Below, piece by piece: positions 1 to 10,009 of a stretch of 64,000 nt of DNA. Position 1 is the first letter of the stretch. Each line of letters begins with the position of its first letter. The position numbers and the translations under genes were made by a program. The notes below the pieces were generated by a model that saw nothing but the letters and a program-made list of their open reading frames with translations, ran no database searches and was not told the DNA's origin. The stretch is taken from positions 42,903,110-42,967,109 of the forward strand of contig CM077647.1 of the NCBI GenBank assembly GCA_039707465.1, given 5' to 3'. The stretch is from Rhabdophis nuchalis (Eukaryota > Chordata > Lepidosauria > Squamata > Natricidae).

Positions 1-1117
1 TTTTTAAAAAGGGCAGGGTCCTGAACTTTATGTAGCTTCTTTCAAGCTGAAATTATGCAATCAAGATATAATAAAGAAGGGAGTTGGGTAAATTCTATAA
101 TGTTTAATGTATAATGGATTTCATTAAAAATATGCTAAGCCATTGTATGTTATTGCAGCATGGAAACTATAAGATTTGATATATCTATTCCATTACATGT
201 TGCCTGCTTGAATGCCTGATGTATTTACCTACAGGTGCAGGGTCCCACAGCTTGAAGGTCCCCTTTTTGGATTGATGAACACCATCTTGCACAATCAAAT
301 GCAGATTGTGGCTCGCCATTCCCTGTTTTAGCCTTCCACATGGTACTTGCCATCTGTGTTAAAGTGGAAGACCATTCAGACAATAGCACAATTGCTCATA
401 AGACCTGGCCATTCCACTGTAGATGTTTCTCCCACATTTTGTCAGTTATTGGCTCAATGCCATTTGCTGCCATACTATATCATTGCCAACATGGTGAAGA
501 AGAGAAACACTTAATGATTAACAAAGCATGAATATTTCCATGGCATGTATAAAGAGTGCTTAATGCATCTGGTAGTTGGCCACCACTCAGCACCATATAA
601 AGCACCATAGTGCATCATTGTTTTATACATCTTTGATTGATTTTCAAGCATCGATTGCAGAACACTCTGATTATTTCCTTCCATCATAATCATGCCTTGT
701 TCATATTGCACACACTTTGCCATTAATGCTGCTGTCACTTTGTAGATGGGATACTACGTAAGTAATGGAAAGTACAGGTCTTTACTGCTGACTTGTATAG
801 TGAAGAAATGCCTGATGTATTCCTTCAATGTATTATGTGTTGTCATGTTTCTGCTGTTTTCTAGTAATCCCCAGAGGCATAGAAAGTATATTTTAACAGG
901 TTTAACAGTTCTATATATTAAATATATGTGACATTTACCTCATGTAAACCTATCTTGAACTGAACACAAGCTATGTGAATAGTGAACAGACATTGATTGA
1001 ATAAAATGACATACCATGTTTAATTGCTTTAAACAGGCTCATCTGTCTCCCACGGTGCTTTTTTAATGTGCTTATATTTTCATTCTGCTACAGTATATTC
1101 TTTTTTGGTTTATAATG
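1..1117. other. AT-rich intergenic DNA, no recognised gene
   Basis: No coding gene is recognised. The stretch about 230-740 is less AT-rich than its surroundings and has short open frames on both strands (plus 340-531, minus 738-511), but neither shows a known domain. The minus-strand reading of this block ends at about 232 in AG/GTAAAT, which resembles a splice donor. It may be a decayed exon or transposase remnant, but this is weak. Confidence 0.4.
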
Positions 1118-1665
1118 TAAGTTTTGCCTGTCGTCTTCCGGGTGCGCTTCAAGGTGTTAATTATCATCTTTAAAGCGCTCCATGGCTCAGGACCTAGCTA
1201 CCTGCGGGATCGGATCCTGCCTCACACATCCTCACGGCCGATTCGCTCCCACAGAGAGGGACTTCTCCGGGTGCCGTCCACTAGACTTTGTCAGTGGGCG
1301 ACGCCCAGGGGAAGGGCTCTCTCTGTGGCGGGCCCGGCCCTCTGGAACGACCTTCCCCCCGATATTAGAACGACCACGGACCTCCGCTCCTTCCGCTTGA
1401 AATTGAAGACTCATCTTTTCCGCCTGGCCGGCCTAGGGTAGTCTCTCTCTCTATGGGTTTTTAAATGTATATCAATATTTAGTGGGGATTTTTAGTTAAT
1501 GGGATTTTAGCACAGGAATTAATTTAATCTGTTTTAATTTTGCTATGTATGTTGTATATTTATTGTTTTTATTCTTCCTGTGCACCGCCCCGAGTCCCTG
1601 TGGGGAGAGGGAGCGGTCAATAAATTTAGCTATTATTATTATTAGCTATTATTATTTTGTACTTT
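1118..1665 (+). mobile_element. L2-type LINE, 5'-truncated 3' end
   Basis: This is the last ~105 codons of an L2-clade ORF2 (open frame to the stop at 1439-1441) followed by the 3'UTR and an (ATT)n tail at about 1622-1660. The C-terminal part contains the FRVRFKVL, FKALHG, GPSYLRD and ALWNDLPPDIR blocks that follow the RT domain in this LINE family. By eye it is nearly identical to the 3' end of the copy at 13645-15450, so both belong to one young subfamily. Truncation at about 1118 is typical of incomplete target-primed reverse transcription. It has no endonuclease or RT core and cannot act alone. Confidence 0.85.
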
Positions 1666-2415
1666 ACCACCATTGGGTCTTTAATAAATGATATAAATTA
1701 TTATAGATTTATTTTTCTATGAGTTGTATATACATGTGGCAGGGAAGATATTTCAGGAATGCCCACTAAAATTTTCACTCAGAAAACCAGAAAGTTTTCT
1801 TTTAAAACTTTGATTTTTTTTCTCAGCACTATAGTACACTCTTCTTTTCTCTGGATGGATTGAATTATCTTCTACTTACGAAATGTCTATTCAGAAAGTG
1901 TTTATTAATGTTCATTAATTAATTTGGATCTGAATAAATGCTCCTTCACTTTGGAATCAGACTGAGCAACTATGTCTTTTATCTCATACTCCACAGTACA
2001 AATGAAGCTGGAAGAACTATTATTTGGCAAATCCATGGCATGAAGTAGCCTTCCTGATTTCAAGTTCAATAACTTCAGGAATAGCTATTGCAGTGTATTC
2101 TTAACACTCTGCCTGAGATGTTGGGAAATCATTGCCAATCAAGATAGAAAATCAAGGGCTAGAATCTAGATAGAAAAATCATCAGTCCCAGAATTCAGGC
2201 TGTTTCCTGTACATTTGGCAACAATCTATTTTTGCTGGCTTATGAAGGCTAGAAGTTGAGAGGCCATGAGTTGTGGGATCTTGAGTATTTTTGAGCTTGT
2301 TTATATTTATATTTATTTTTTGCATTACTAGATAACATCATCAGTGCTAGAATGGAATAGAGTTGGACATCTGTTTATAAAGCTGTTTATACAGCCAACA
2401 CTTTAGAGTCCAAAC
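1666..2415. other. AT-rich intergenic DNA
   Basis: No gene, RNA or recognisable repeat is seen between the L2 tail and the hAT-like element. The DNA is AT-rich with dense stop codons on both strands. Confidence 0.4.
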
Positions 2416-2708
2416 CAGAGGTGGTATTCAGCAGGTTCTGACCAGTTCTGGAGAACCAGTAGCAGAAATTTTGAGTAGTTCTGAGAACTGGTAAATACCA
2501 CCTCTGACTGGCCCTGCCCCCATATATTTTCTATCTCCTGAGTCCCAGGTGATTGGGAAGAAATTGAGATTTTAAAGTAACCTTCCCTGGAGAGGGATGG
2601 GAATGGAGATTTTATAGTATCCTTCCCCTGCCACACCACCAAGCCATGCCATGCCCACCAGGACATGCCCACAGAGCTGGTAGTAAAAAAATTTGAATCC
2701 CACCACTG
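2416..2708. mobile_element. Non-autonomous hAT-like element, 293 bp
   Basis: The left end begins CAGAGGTGGTATTC and the right end finishes GAATCCCACCACTG, which are imperfect terminal inverted repeats. The flanking octamers gtccaaac (2408-2415) and gttcaaat (2709-2716) match at 6 of 8 positions, as expected for an aged 8-bp hAT target duplication. It encodes nothing. It belongs to the same terminal family as elements at 9897, 17266, 50363 and 57810. Confidence 0.7.
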
Positions 2709-4275
2709 GTTCAAATCCTAAAGCATCTTGCCAGACTAGAATACTGGGCCCTATCTAACAAAAAGCAATCTAGTGGTGAATAAAGTAAAGTTTTACACTT
2801 AGGCAAGAAAAACATAATACACTGGTATAGAATAGGTGGTATATGGTTCAACAGCAGTAAATATGAGAAGGATCTGGGAATGATAGTGGACAATCATTTG
2901 AATATGAGTCAGAGTATGCTGCAGCTGTCAAAAAAAGGCCAGTCAACAGAGGGATAAAATCAAGATCATGTGAAGCGTTACTATTTATACTACCCTTGGT
3001 AAGAGCTCATTTACAATACTGCATTCAGTTGTGGTCATCATGAAACAAAAAAGATGTTGACAGTTTAGAAAGAGTGCAGAAAAAAAGCAACAAATATGAT
3101 TAGGGATCTAGAGGCTAAATTGATGAATGCAGGAATTCGGCATGTCTAATGTAATGTAGGAAGTTATCACCCAGACCTCTCCTAGGAAAATGAAATATCC
3201 TAGGAAATATTGAACAGGCAGAATATTATACTTCCCTGGATGTAAAAAGGGAGAAACTTGTTTTAATTCCTGCAGCTTCCTGCCAACCCCCCTTTTGTCA
3301 ATGGGCCATTAAGAGGCCAAGCCAGTCTATTCACATAACAAAGACCCTTCAAGGCGATGGAATCAAGGCATGCTAGTATAAGTCTTACTGACCACATGGC
3401 ATCTGAGAACTCAGCCTAGAGAGTTGCCCCTGCATGGCACCATGTGAATCTGACAACCAGTTCTTACACAGGAAGAGGAAACAGATAGGTGGAGGCTGAA
3501 TAGATTATAAAAGACCCTGCAAGTCCCTCCCTTGACCCTTTTCTTCTTCAACCAACACCTGGGAACATGTGATCACCTTTTCCCCCAGGACCACGCCATG
3601 TGGTCCTGTCCATCGTTAAAGTATCTTTCTAAGCAGCCTCCATGTCTCCAGTGTCTTTTTCCCTCACTTGGAGGCGAACCCAGAAGATTTCTTCCAACAG
3701 TAATAAAGAGAAGGACTCTGGTGTTGCATCCTGACGGCATTCAAAAAGCCCCGGTAACAGCCAGCCGTTTGATTGGCCTAGGTGCGGCTGGCTGTGGCCG
3801 AGGGCGGCTGATGCGCTGATTGGCCGGCTGCCTAGCAGCTCTCCATAAAAGGAGCTGTAGGGCAGAAGGCCCCCACCTTTTTAACTAGTCACTTTTATAA
3901 GCAACCGTTGCTGTTTCGAATAAAGAGCTTTTAACCTTACCGGTCTGGACTCACTCTCTCTCAGCAGAGAATCTAACATCTGGGTATATGATAACAGTCT
4001 TCCAATATTTGAGGGTCTGTCACAGAGAGGAATGATCAACCTATTTTTCACCTGAGTGCAAGACAAGAAGTAACAAGTTTAACAAAGAAAGGAGAAATTT
4101 TGTGACAATGAGAAAAATTAATCAGTGGAACAGCTTGCCTCCAAATATTGTGGGTACCCCATAATTAGACAAAATGTACAGTCATTTGTCTGGAATGGTA
4201 TAGGGTCTCCTGCATGAGCAAGGGGTTTGACTAGAAGACCTCCAAGGTCCTTCCCAACTCTATTATTCTGTATTC
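2709..4275 (+). mobile_element. CR1 LINE 3' fragment, split by an LTR
   Basis: Degenerate CR1 ORF2 C-terminal sequence (2740-3150) resumes at about 3979-4275 and ends with the squamate CR1 3' signature (cctgcatgagcaaggggt..., gactagaagacctccaagg, then attattctgtattctt). It aligns by eye with 39190-39990 of the better CR1 copy. The coding frame is broken by many stops and indels. About 0.8 kb of unrelated LTR-like DNA interrupts it at the position that corresponds to the block just after 'ggtatgtctag' in the other copy. The fragment is an old, inactive insertion. Confidence 0.8.
3155..3978 (+). mobile_element. Probable solo LTR inserted in CR1
   Basis: The block runs from TGTAGGAAG to ATCTAACA (TG...CA termini) and interrupts a CR1 fragment. 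Near its 3' side it has inverted CCAAT boxes (gattggcc at about 3770 and 3818), a TATA-like ccataaaagg (about 3842-3851) and a poly(A) signal AATAAA at about 3920 before a ctctctctca run. That order (CCAAT, TATA, poly(A) signal) is the U3-R-U5 layout of a retroviral or Ty3-type LTR. No internal coding region is present, so it would be a solo LTR. No convincing target duplication was found, so the exact ends are uncertain by several bases. Confidence 0.5.
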
Positions 4276-4645
4276 TTAAACCTTGCCAAGAAAACTATAA
4301 AGATTTATTCAGGAAGTCTCTGAGAATCAGATATGATTCAATGGAAGAAAAAGAAAATCCAGGATATTACTAAACCTGACACATCACCTTGCCATTTTAA
4401 AGATTAAGGGTGTTCAAATGACAGTGATTAACCTCACAATAGAGTTTGGTTCTACATACTCCAGATTGCAGCTCAAATTCTTCAGTGGTTTGGCATTTTG
4501 ATGTAAAGGTAGAAAAGAAACAGAGCATTTCGTATTTAATTAAGGATTAAGCCTTTCATATTCTGGGCAGATCCTACAGAGACATGGATATTGGGTTAGA
4601 AAAGAATTGCTCAATAACAAATTGCTCCATGAACTGAATAGTTGC
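4276..4645. other. AT-rich DNA between CR1 and Penelope-like element
   Basis: Nothing is recognised here. No RT motifs could be read upstream of the GIY-YIG ORF, which suggests that the following Penelope-like element is 5'-truncated. Confidence 0.4.
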
Positions 4646-4655
4646 AGCATGTAAA

Positions 4656-5048
4656 ATGATAGATTATGAATTTGAAGTCAGAAGATTGAATGCATGGAAC
4701 CCCAAAGACAAAATAGAGTTAGAAAATCAAGGAGTATATGAAATCCCATGCACCACCTGTACCACCACATACATCGGACAAACCAACAGAAGAATAAAGG
4801 CACGCATTGAAGAACACAAAAACTCAGTCAGAAAGGAAGAACCAACTTCATCCCTGGTCCAACACCTCAAAGCCACAGGACATGATATAGACTTTAAAAA
4901 GACCAGAACTATTGCCAAAATTGAACACTTTAACAACAGAATAATCAGAGAAGCTATTGAGATAGAAAAACGGCCACACAGCATGAATAAACGAGATGAT
5001 ACCACCCGCCTACCAGCCATTTGGAAACCCGTCCTCACTGACAAATGA
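4656..5048 (+). pseudogene. GIY-YIG endonuclease domain of a Penelope-like element (fragment)
   Basis: The open frame of 130 aa holds the GIY-YIG core: GVYEIPC at residues 27-33 (the first motif, with GVY in place of GIY) and TYIGQT at residues 39-44 (YIG), followed by the R-x-x-x-H type helix (RRIKARIEEHK). A Cys pair, C33 and C36, lies between the two motifs, as is common in Penelope-like elements. In the family this domain nicks target DNA for retrotransposition. The normal N-terminal RT of several hundred residues is missing, so this Met is not the native start. The frame is open to the stop, suggesting moderate age. It is a truncated remnant, not a host gene. Confidence 0.8.
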
Positions 5049-5388
5049 GTCCCTAACACAAAGAATGATACCAGACCCACACTCACGAAAACCACACAGG
5101 ATGTCACTATCACACATCCATGCAAAAAGCAAGCCCAAACCCACACCGATGATGACCACAAACCAGAAGCCCGACCACAAACCAGAAGCCAGACCACAGC
5201 TGCATTATTAGCCACTTTAAACCCCTCCAATCCATACATGAAGCAAACTGATGCCCACCACGGAGATGTGGCACGACCACAAACGCGAAGCCATACCACA
5301 GTAACGCAGCTCACCAGGTCAAATCCCTCTGCAACTCGGACTAACACAAGCACAACCAGGCCCCCACCCAAACAGAACATGCCCCCAT

Positions 5389-5530
5389 CCAATCAGAGCA
5401 CAGCCAACTCCCATCCAATCAGAGCACAGCCAAACCCCCTACCAATCAGAACACACCTCCACCCAATTAGAATGCAGCCAAGCTCCCACCCAATCAGGTC
5501 ACACCCCCACTGGCAGTTAAAAAGAGGAAC
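5389..5530 (+). promoter_or_regulatory. CCAAT-box array with TATA-like run (putative pseudo-LTR promoter)
   Basis: Five CCAAT-type boxes occur at 5389, 5415, 5442, 5463 and 5490, spaced 21-27 bp, most as CCAATCAG followed by a purine-rich AGCACA-like stretch. They are followed by agttaaaaag at about 5515, which could serve as a weak TATA box. The layout resembles an NF-Y dependent promoter placed just upstream of the hammerhead-like motif. It is inferred from sequence layout only. Confidence 0.45.
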
Positions 5531-5580
5531 CGGCTGAGATCTCACATTGCTCCTGGAAGCACCAAGCCGGAAGCACCAGC

Positions 5581-5614
5581 CTGAAGATGATGAATGAGAC
5601 TTCATCGAAACGTC
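5581..5614 (+). ncRNA. Hammerhead-ribozyme-like motif
   Basis: The segment reads CTGAAGA (5581-5587, matching the CUGANGA core), one extra T, a 6-bp stem GATGAA/TTCATC (5589-5594 with 5601-5606) closed by a 6-nt loop, then GAAAC (5607-5611) and GTC (5612-5614). Core order and the second stem fit a hammerhead of the kind known in Penelope-like elements. The unpaired T between the core and stem II and the very short stem III make activity doubtful. Confidence 0.45.
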
Positions 5615-5688
5615 GTGAAGATACTTCCAATTCTATGCGGGAGAAAACCTGAACAACCAAAGACCTACATACAAACACCCACGAAAAC

Positions 5689-5696
<8 letters not shown>

Positions 5697-5731
<35 letters not shown>
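5697..5731. repeat. (AC)n microsatellite
   Basis: About 17 uninterrupted AC dinucleotides follow the end of the Penelope-like element and may be an expansion of its AC-rich tail. Confidence 0.95.
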
Positions 5732-5732
<1 letters not shown>

Positions 5733-5735
5733 TTA

Positions 5736-6279
5736 TTCACCATGGATAGTGCTTATTTGGAACAGATATTCAGTATATGGTTATTAAAGCATAACATATA
5801 CTTATTTATTTATTGTATGGCATGCTTCTGTTATTTTAATCCACACAACACACTTGGTTCAAGAGTTAAATTCATATTGCACTATCATTGGAAGTGCTAA
5901 TCTGCATTCTCCCCTCATTCCTAATCTAAATAATTTTTGATACATGAATGATGTCCTCACACATAAACCAACTCTGCTGCTTTCCCTATGTGACTCACAT
6001 TGGCTGCTTTCCTAAGAATGCAGTTCTTCCCAGACTATGCCAGTTTGGACACATTGGGAGTCTTGACTCATAACACACCAAAATTAACTATGATTGAAAG
6101 AAAAAGATGAAGTTAATTGATGAATACCAAACAATCATTAAATATGTGATAATGAATTGGACAATATTAGAAAATACCAAAATCTGACAATCGAAGTTGA
6201 AAGATTCTTACCACTGTCTCTATGGCAAGATTATGGCACTGTCCCAAACAGACAGAATATGTAATCTAGGGGTTCTTCT
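5736..6279. other. AT-rich intergenic DNA
   Basis: No gene or repeat is recognised. Stops are frequent in all frames. Confidence 0.4.
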
Positions 6280-6487
6280 GGGCTTGCACAAGGCAGCCCA
6301 TGGCTAGGAGGGCCTTGGCACACCTCCAAGTGGTGCACTCATTGCACCATACTTGGATCGGGAGGTTCTGCTCACAGTTACTCATGCCCTTGTAATGTCC
6401 TATTATTGTACAATAACATGCTCTACATGGGGCTGCCATTGAAGACTATTTGGAAAATGCAACTGATGCAGAATGTAGCACTCATGT

Positions 6488-6746
6488 ACTGTGTTTCCCC
6501 GAAAATAAGACAGGGTCTTATTTTCTTTTGACCCCCAAAATAAGCACTTGGCCTTATTTTTGGGGAGGTCTTATAATTTTTGAGGTGAAGGAGGCAGCAA
6601 GCGTGGTCACCTCATGGCTGCTGCTGTGTTGCAATATTTTTGGGGAAGACTTATATTAAGGGAAGGATTTATTTTAGTGCATGCACTCAAAAACCCGATT
6701 GGGCTTATTATCTGGGGAGGTCTTACTTTCAGGGAAGCAGGGTAGT
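6488..6746. mobile_element. TIR element of the 'TTTCCCCGAAAATAAG' type
   Basis: Ends are ACTGTGTTTCCCCGAAAATAAGAC-like on the left and the imperfect inverse (GTCTTACTTTCAGGGAAG...) on the right, with internal repeats of the ccccaaaataag block. A TA lies at both edges. It splits the L2 relic at 6280-7448, which confirms it as an insertion. It has no coding capacity; superfamily is not determined. Confidence 0.6.
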
Positions 6747-7258
6747 AAATGGTGCCAGATACACTACACCTGTGTAAACTGCATTGGTTACTGGTGTGTT
6801 TCCAAGGGTAATTCAAAGTGCTGGTGGTAACCTACAGTATAAAGCCCTACATGGCTTGCCAAAGGTATACCTGAGGCATCACCTTTTTCAAAAGTATCCA
6901 CCCAACTAGGTCAAGTAGAATGGGCATGCAACAGAACCTGTCAGCTAAAGAATGTCATTTGGCAAGAAGCAGAATGTGAGCTCTTTCTGCAGTGGCCCTT
7001 GCTCTGTGGAACATCCTCCCTGTGGAGATCAAAAGAGCCTAACCCTGATAAGGTCTTAGAAAGCTGGTTGTCCTTCTGAATCTGAAGTGTTGAATATACC
7101 ATTTCCTAGCTATATTACTCAAATATCTTGCTCTTACATATCTTAAATTGATTGTTTTATTTTCTTACCGTTTTTACTGTCTTTATTGTTATTTTTTTTA
7201 TTTTATTTTATTTTAATGTATTTCTGAACAATAAGCAACCCAGAGACATTGACTAGAT

Positions 7259-7393
7259 CAGGGGTCTGCAAAGTCAGCTCTTTTAAGACTGGTGGACTTC
7301 AACTCCCAGAGTTCCCCAGCCAGTATAGCTGGCTGGGGAATTCTGGGAGTTGAAGTCCACCAGTCTTAAAAGAGCCGACTTTGCAGACCCCTG
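7259..7393. mobile_element. 135-bp hairpin hAT MITE
   Basis: Almost the whole element is one inverted repeat with arms of about 60 bp (CAGGGGTCTGCAAAGTC at the left, its inverse at the right) around a short centre. It is flanked by perfect 8-bp direct repeats GACTAGAT at 7251-7258 and 7394-7401, the target length of hAT transposases. It lies in the 3'UTR of the L2 relic. No coding capacity. Confidence 0.9.
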
Positions 7394-7448
7394 GACTAGA
7401 TGAACAGCCATAGAAATCTAATAAATAATAAAATAAAATAAAATAAAA

Positions 7449-8348
7449 TGGCTGCGGTTATAAGTATACTAAGTATCATGCCAAAAGCTGAACTGGATTC
7501 CTTGCTAATAAGCACAAAATAATTCAGCAAAGATATTGGTATGAAATTTGGGGTCAACAAATGTGCAAACATAGCCATAAGCGCACAATTGATGGAATAC
7601 CACTCTGTAATAAATATTTGATAGTCAGTAGTACCAGAAGAGGGCTAAAAATATTTATAACTTTTGGAAGCTTATCATAAACATGCTACCATATTAAAAA
7701 ATAGCAGCTTATGTTGGAAATTGCAGCACATAGCTCCTTATTTGAAATGATGCACATGCAATTAAATGAAGTTGTCTACTAATCCTGAGAGTAATTGATA
7801 TATAGAATAAATACCCTGGACCAAAGATCTATATTTCCTAGGCTGTCATCAAAGGACAATATCTATTCATTAGAAAATTTAAGCCCATAAGCAAGGTAAA
7901 AACCTCTTCCTATTGTTTCTTTCCATTCTCCATCTCACTCAGTGTTCTGATTTTCAATAACTCTTCATATTATTTTCTGTAATTACAGAATTGTCTTTTC
8001 ATGTAGTCACATTTTGTCCACATACATTTGATTCCTAAAATTAAAATTAATTTCTGGGGCACATACAGTAAAACTTTTCCCCCCAATGATTATGCACATG
8101 GCACAGAAGAACACGTAGCGATTATGTTGCAATTTTTGAAAGTGAATTCTATCATGTGTGTGGTTCACTAAACCCAAATTGAAGAAATAGTTCAAATGAG
8201 ACCAGGAAAGAGAGAAGATGGAAACCTTGGTGCACATGACATGATGTCCAATTTTATAAGGACTTTGGATCAGGCCAGGAATAAATTGGTTTACAAAAAT
8301 TTGAAACAATAATTTAAATTTCCTAGAAGCATTCATGCTGATTCAAAG
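7449..8348. other. AT-rich intergenic DNA
   Basis: No gene or repeat is recognised. The open frame at 8336-8007 (minus, 109 aa) has no recognisable domain and is judged a chance frame. Confidence 0.4.
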
Positions 8349-8356
8349 GTTTAAAC

Positions 8357-8491
8357 CAGGGGTCTCCAACCTTTGCAACTTTAAGTCTGAAGGACTTCAG
8401 CTCCCAGACTTCTCCAGCCAGCTTTGCTGGCTGGAGAATTCTGGGAGCTGAAGACCTTCAGACTTAAAGTTGCAAAGGTTGGAGACCCCTG
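8357..8491. mobile_element. 135-bp hairpin hAT MITE (second copy)
   Basis: It has the same length and structure as the element at 7259: left end CAGGGGTCTCCAACC, right end its inverse, arms of about 60 bp with the same ccagccag/ctggctgg centre. Flanks gtttaaac (8349-8356) and gtttaagg (8492-8499) match at 6 of 8 positions. The two copies share the interior block around aactcccagag and form one family. Confidence 0.85.
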
Positions 8492-8499
8492 GTTTAAGG

Positions 8500-9868
8500 C
8501 ATCTGAGGCATTAGCTCATGTAACAAAATTATAAGGAACAACTTATATATGTAGGCCATAGGGTGATAGTGAAATTGCTTTTCCTTTTATTAACTTTGCA
8601 TGCCTTAAGAAAGGAAACCTATCATGATTCCATAAGACTATTTATGTTGAATCTTAGGGATAACTATCTGTAGCCCAGAGACCACATATGGCTCATTCAG
8701 GCCCTTTTTGTGGCCCTTATTTACCCTAATTCAGAAATGTTTCTGGTCATTAGTGCTGAAAACTAATTAAAATATTATTATTAATATATAATATATAACC
8801 ATAAGACATATATGGTTATTATAGTATAAGGGCTAAAATGGGGCATATCACACTTAAAGAAAAAAAAACATCCCCTAATACTTCCAAACCTACCTTTGCC
8901 CATTCATTCTTGTAAAGAGATTACCTTGCGCCTTTCTAAATATGTTAACTGAACAGTTACATGAAGAATTGTGGTTTTGATTAGAGGGCAATATATTAGC
9001 CAAGGCTGTATGAATCTCTTTCTCACCTTGTTCAGGCATCATGCCCATTAAACATGGCAATGAAATCCTTCCAACATTAAGTGTGAGAGTCATCCCATTC
9101 ATTCTGATGGAATGGATTTCAACCCATACTTACAGGGTTCTATCTTACATTACATTCCTTGGATATCTCCTAGTACACATTACACTCTGTACTCTTGAGT
9201 TAATTTTTTAAAATTATTTTTATGAACAATTAAAAATAATAATAATATAGGGCCATCTTTAACTGCAAGGTGAACCAAAGTGAATTCTGTAGGCATTCTT
9301 AGAAAATAAATATTTTGGAAAGCTGTAGCAAGTGCTCAGGATGTGAGGAAGTGTACAATATATGAAAGAATAAGGTAAATTGTAATAATAGAAATCATCT
9401 GGTGTTTGGTAAATGGATGTCAACCCTTCAAAGTAGACCAAATCTGGAAACCAAAGACATGCAAGTTAATAGTACTTTTATGATGCAATTATAACAGAAT
9501 CTTGCAAGCAAAAATGCATATCCCGCACCCAATTCTTTTATTTTGATGAGAAGTAAGGATGGTGATGTATGAGACCCTTTCTCACATTACATATTGGCTT
9601 TGGCCTCAGATTTCTTTTATTTGGTCATTGTCTTGGTTATTCTTCTTTCTTCTGTCTCTCAGTATTACTACTTTTGTTCTATAAATTGGCTGCATTTTAA
9701 TGAGAGTAGTCCAAATGTGTTCTCAAAATTTCAAATTTTGTACACTAATTCCCCAGAGGCTTATGCCTCTGTGAATATTCTAAATTTCAGATAAGTTATC
9801 AGCTCAGATGGTAGTTAATAAAGTGCTTTGGAGTTCAGTACTATAACTGCCTTTCAACAAAGAGTTTG
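8500..9868. other. AT-rich intergenic DNA
   Basis: Nothing is recognised. Short open frames (9102-8890 minus, 9594-9794 plus) have no domains. Confidence 0.4.
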
Positions 9869-9896
9869 TGTAGTCCTCTACTTACTATCACTATTG
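9869..9896 (+). mobile_element. Left piece of a 'gtagtcctcgacttac' TIR element
   Basis: The 28 bases beginning gtagtcctctacttactat match the terminal repeat of the element that continues at 16302-16618. The 6.4-kb hAT-like insertion separates the two pieces. The inverse of the terminus is present at the far end (gtaagtcaaggactact, 16602-16618). Confidence 0.8.
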
Positions 9897-10009
9897 CAGG
9901 GGTGGGTTCCTGCTGGTTTGCACTGGCTCGCACAAGCTGGATTGTAAAATTTAGTGATCTGGGTGATCCCGTTGGACCTGGAAGTAACTTCCAGAACGCG
10001 TGTCTCGCT

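Larger units (their letters stand above)
4646..5735 (+). mobile_element. Penelope-like retroelement, 5'-truncated
   Basis: The unit contains the C-terminal GIY-YIG endonuclease ORF (4656-5048), about 340 bp of AC-rich untranslated sequence, an array of CCAAT boxes (5389-5510), a TATA-like run (agttaaaaag, about 5515-5524), a hammerhead-like motif (5581-5614) and a terminal AC repeat. Penelope-like elements have an RT fused to GIY-YIG and carry terminal pseudo-LTRs with promoter and hammerhead ribozyme; this copy would keep the 3' end only. The RT domain is absent. Confidence 0.75.
6280..7448 (+). mobile_element. Old L2-type LINE 3' end, twice interrupted
   Basis: Decayed L2 ORF2 C-terminal sequence is seen at 6280-6487 (gatcgggaggttctgc, ctctacatggggctgcc) and 6747-7090 (ctgcattggttactgg, aagccctacatggc), followed by 3'UTR and an (AATAA/AAAAT)n tail at about 7418-7448. 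A palindromic-ended element (6488-6746) and a 135-bp hAT element (7259-7393) have inserted in it. No frame is open over any useful length. It is much more diverged than the L2 copies at 13.6, 21.5 or 60 kb. Confidence 0.7.

Noticed and set aside
3740..3960. Host gene promoter with CCAAT, TATA and poly(A) signal
   Set aside because: The block interrupts a CR1 copy and has poly(A) signal directly after the TATA region, as in an LTR.
4727..5392. 221-aa minus-strand open frame
   Set aside because: It is antisense to the GIY-YIG ORF and the AC-rich Penelope-like 3' region; Val/Cys/Trp-rich without domain.
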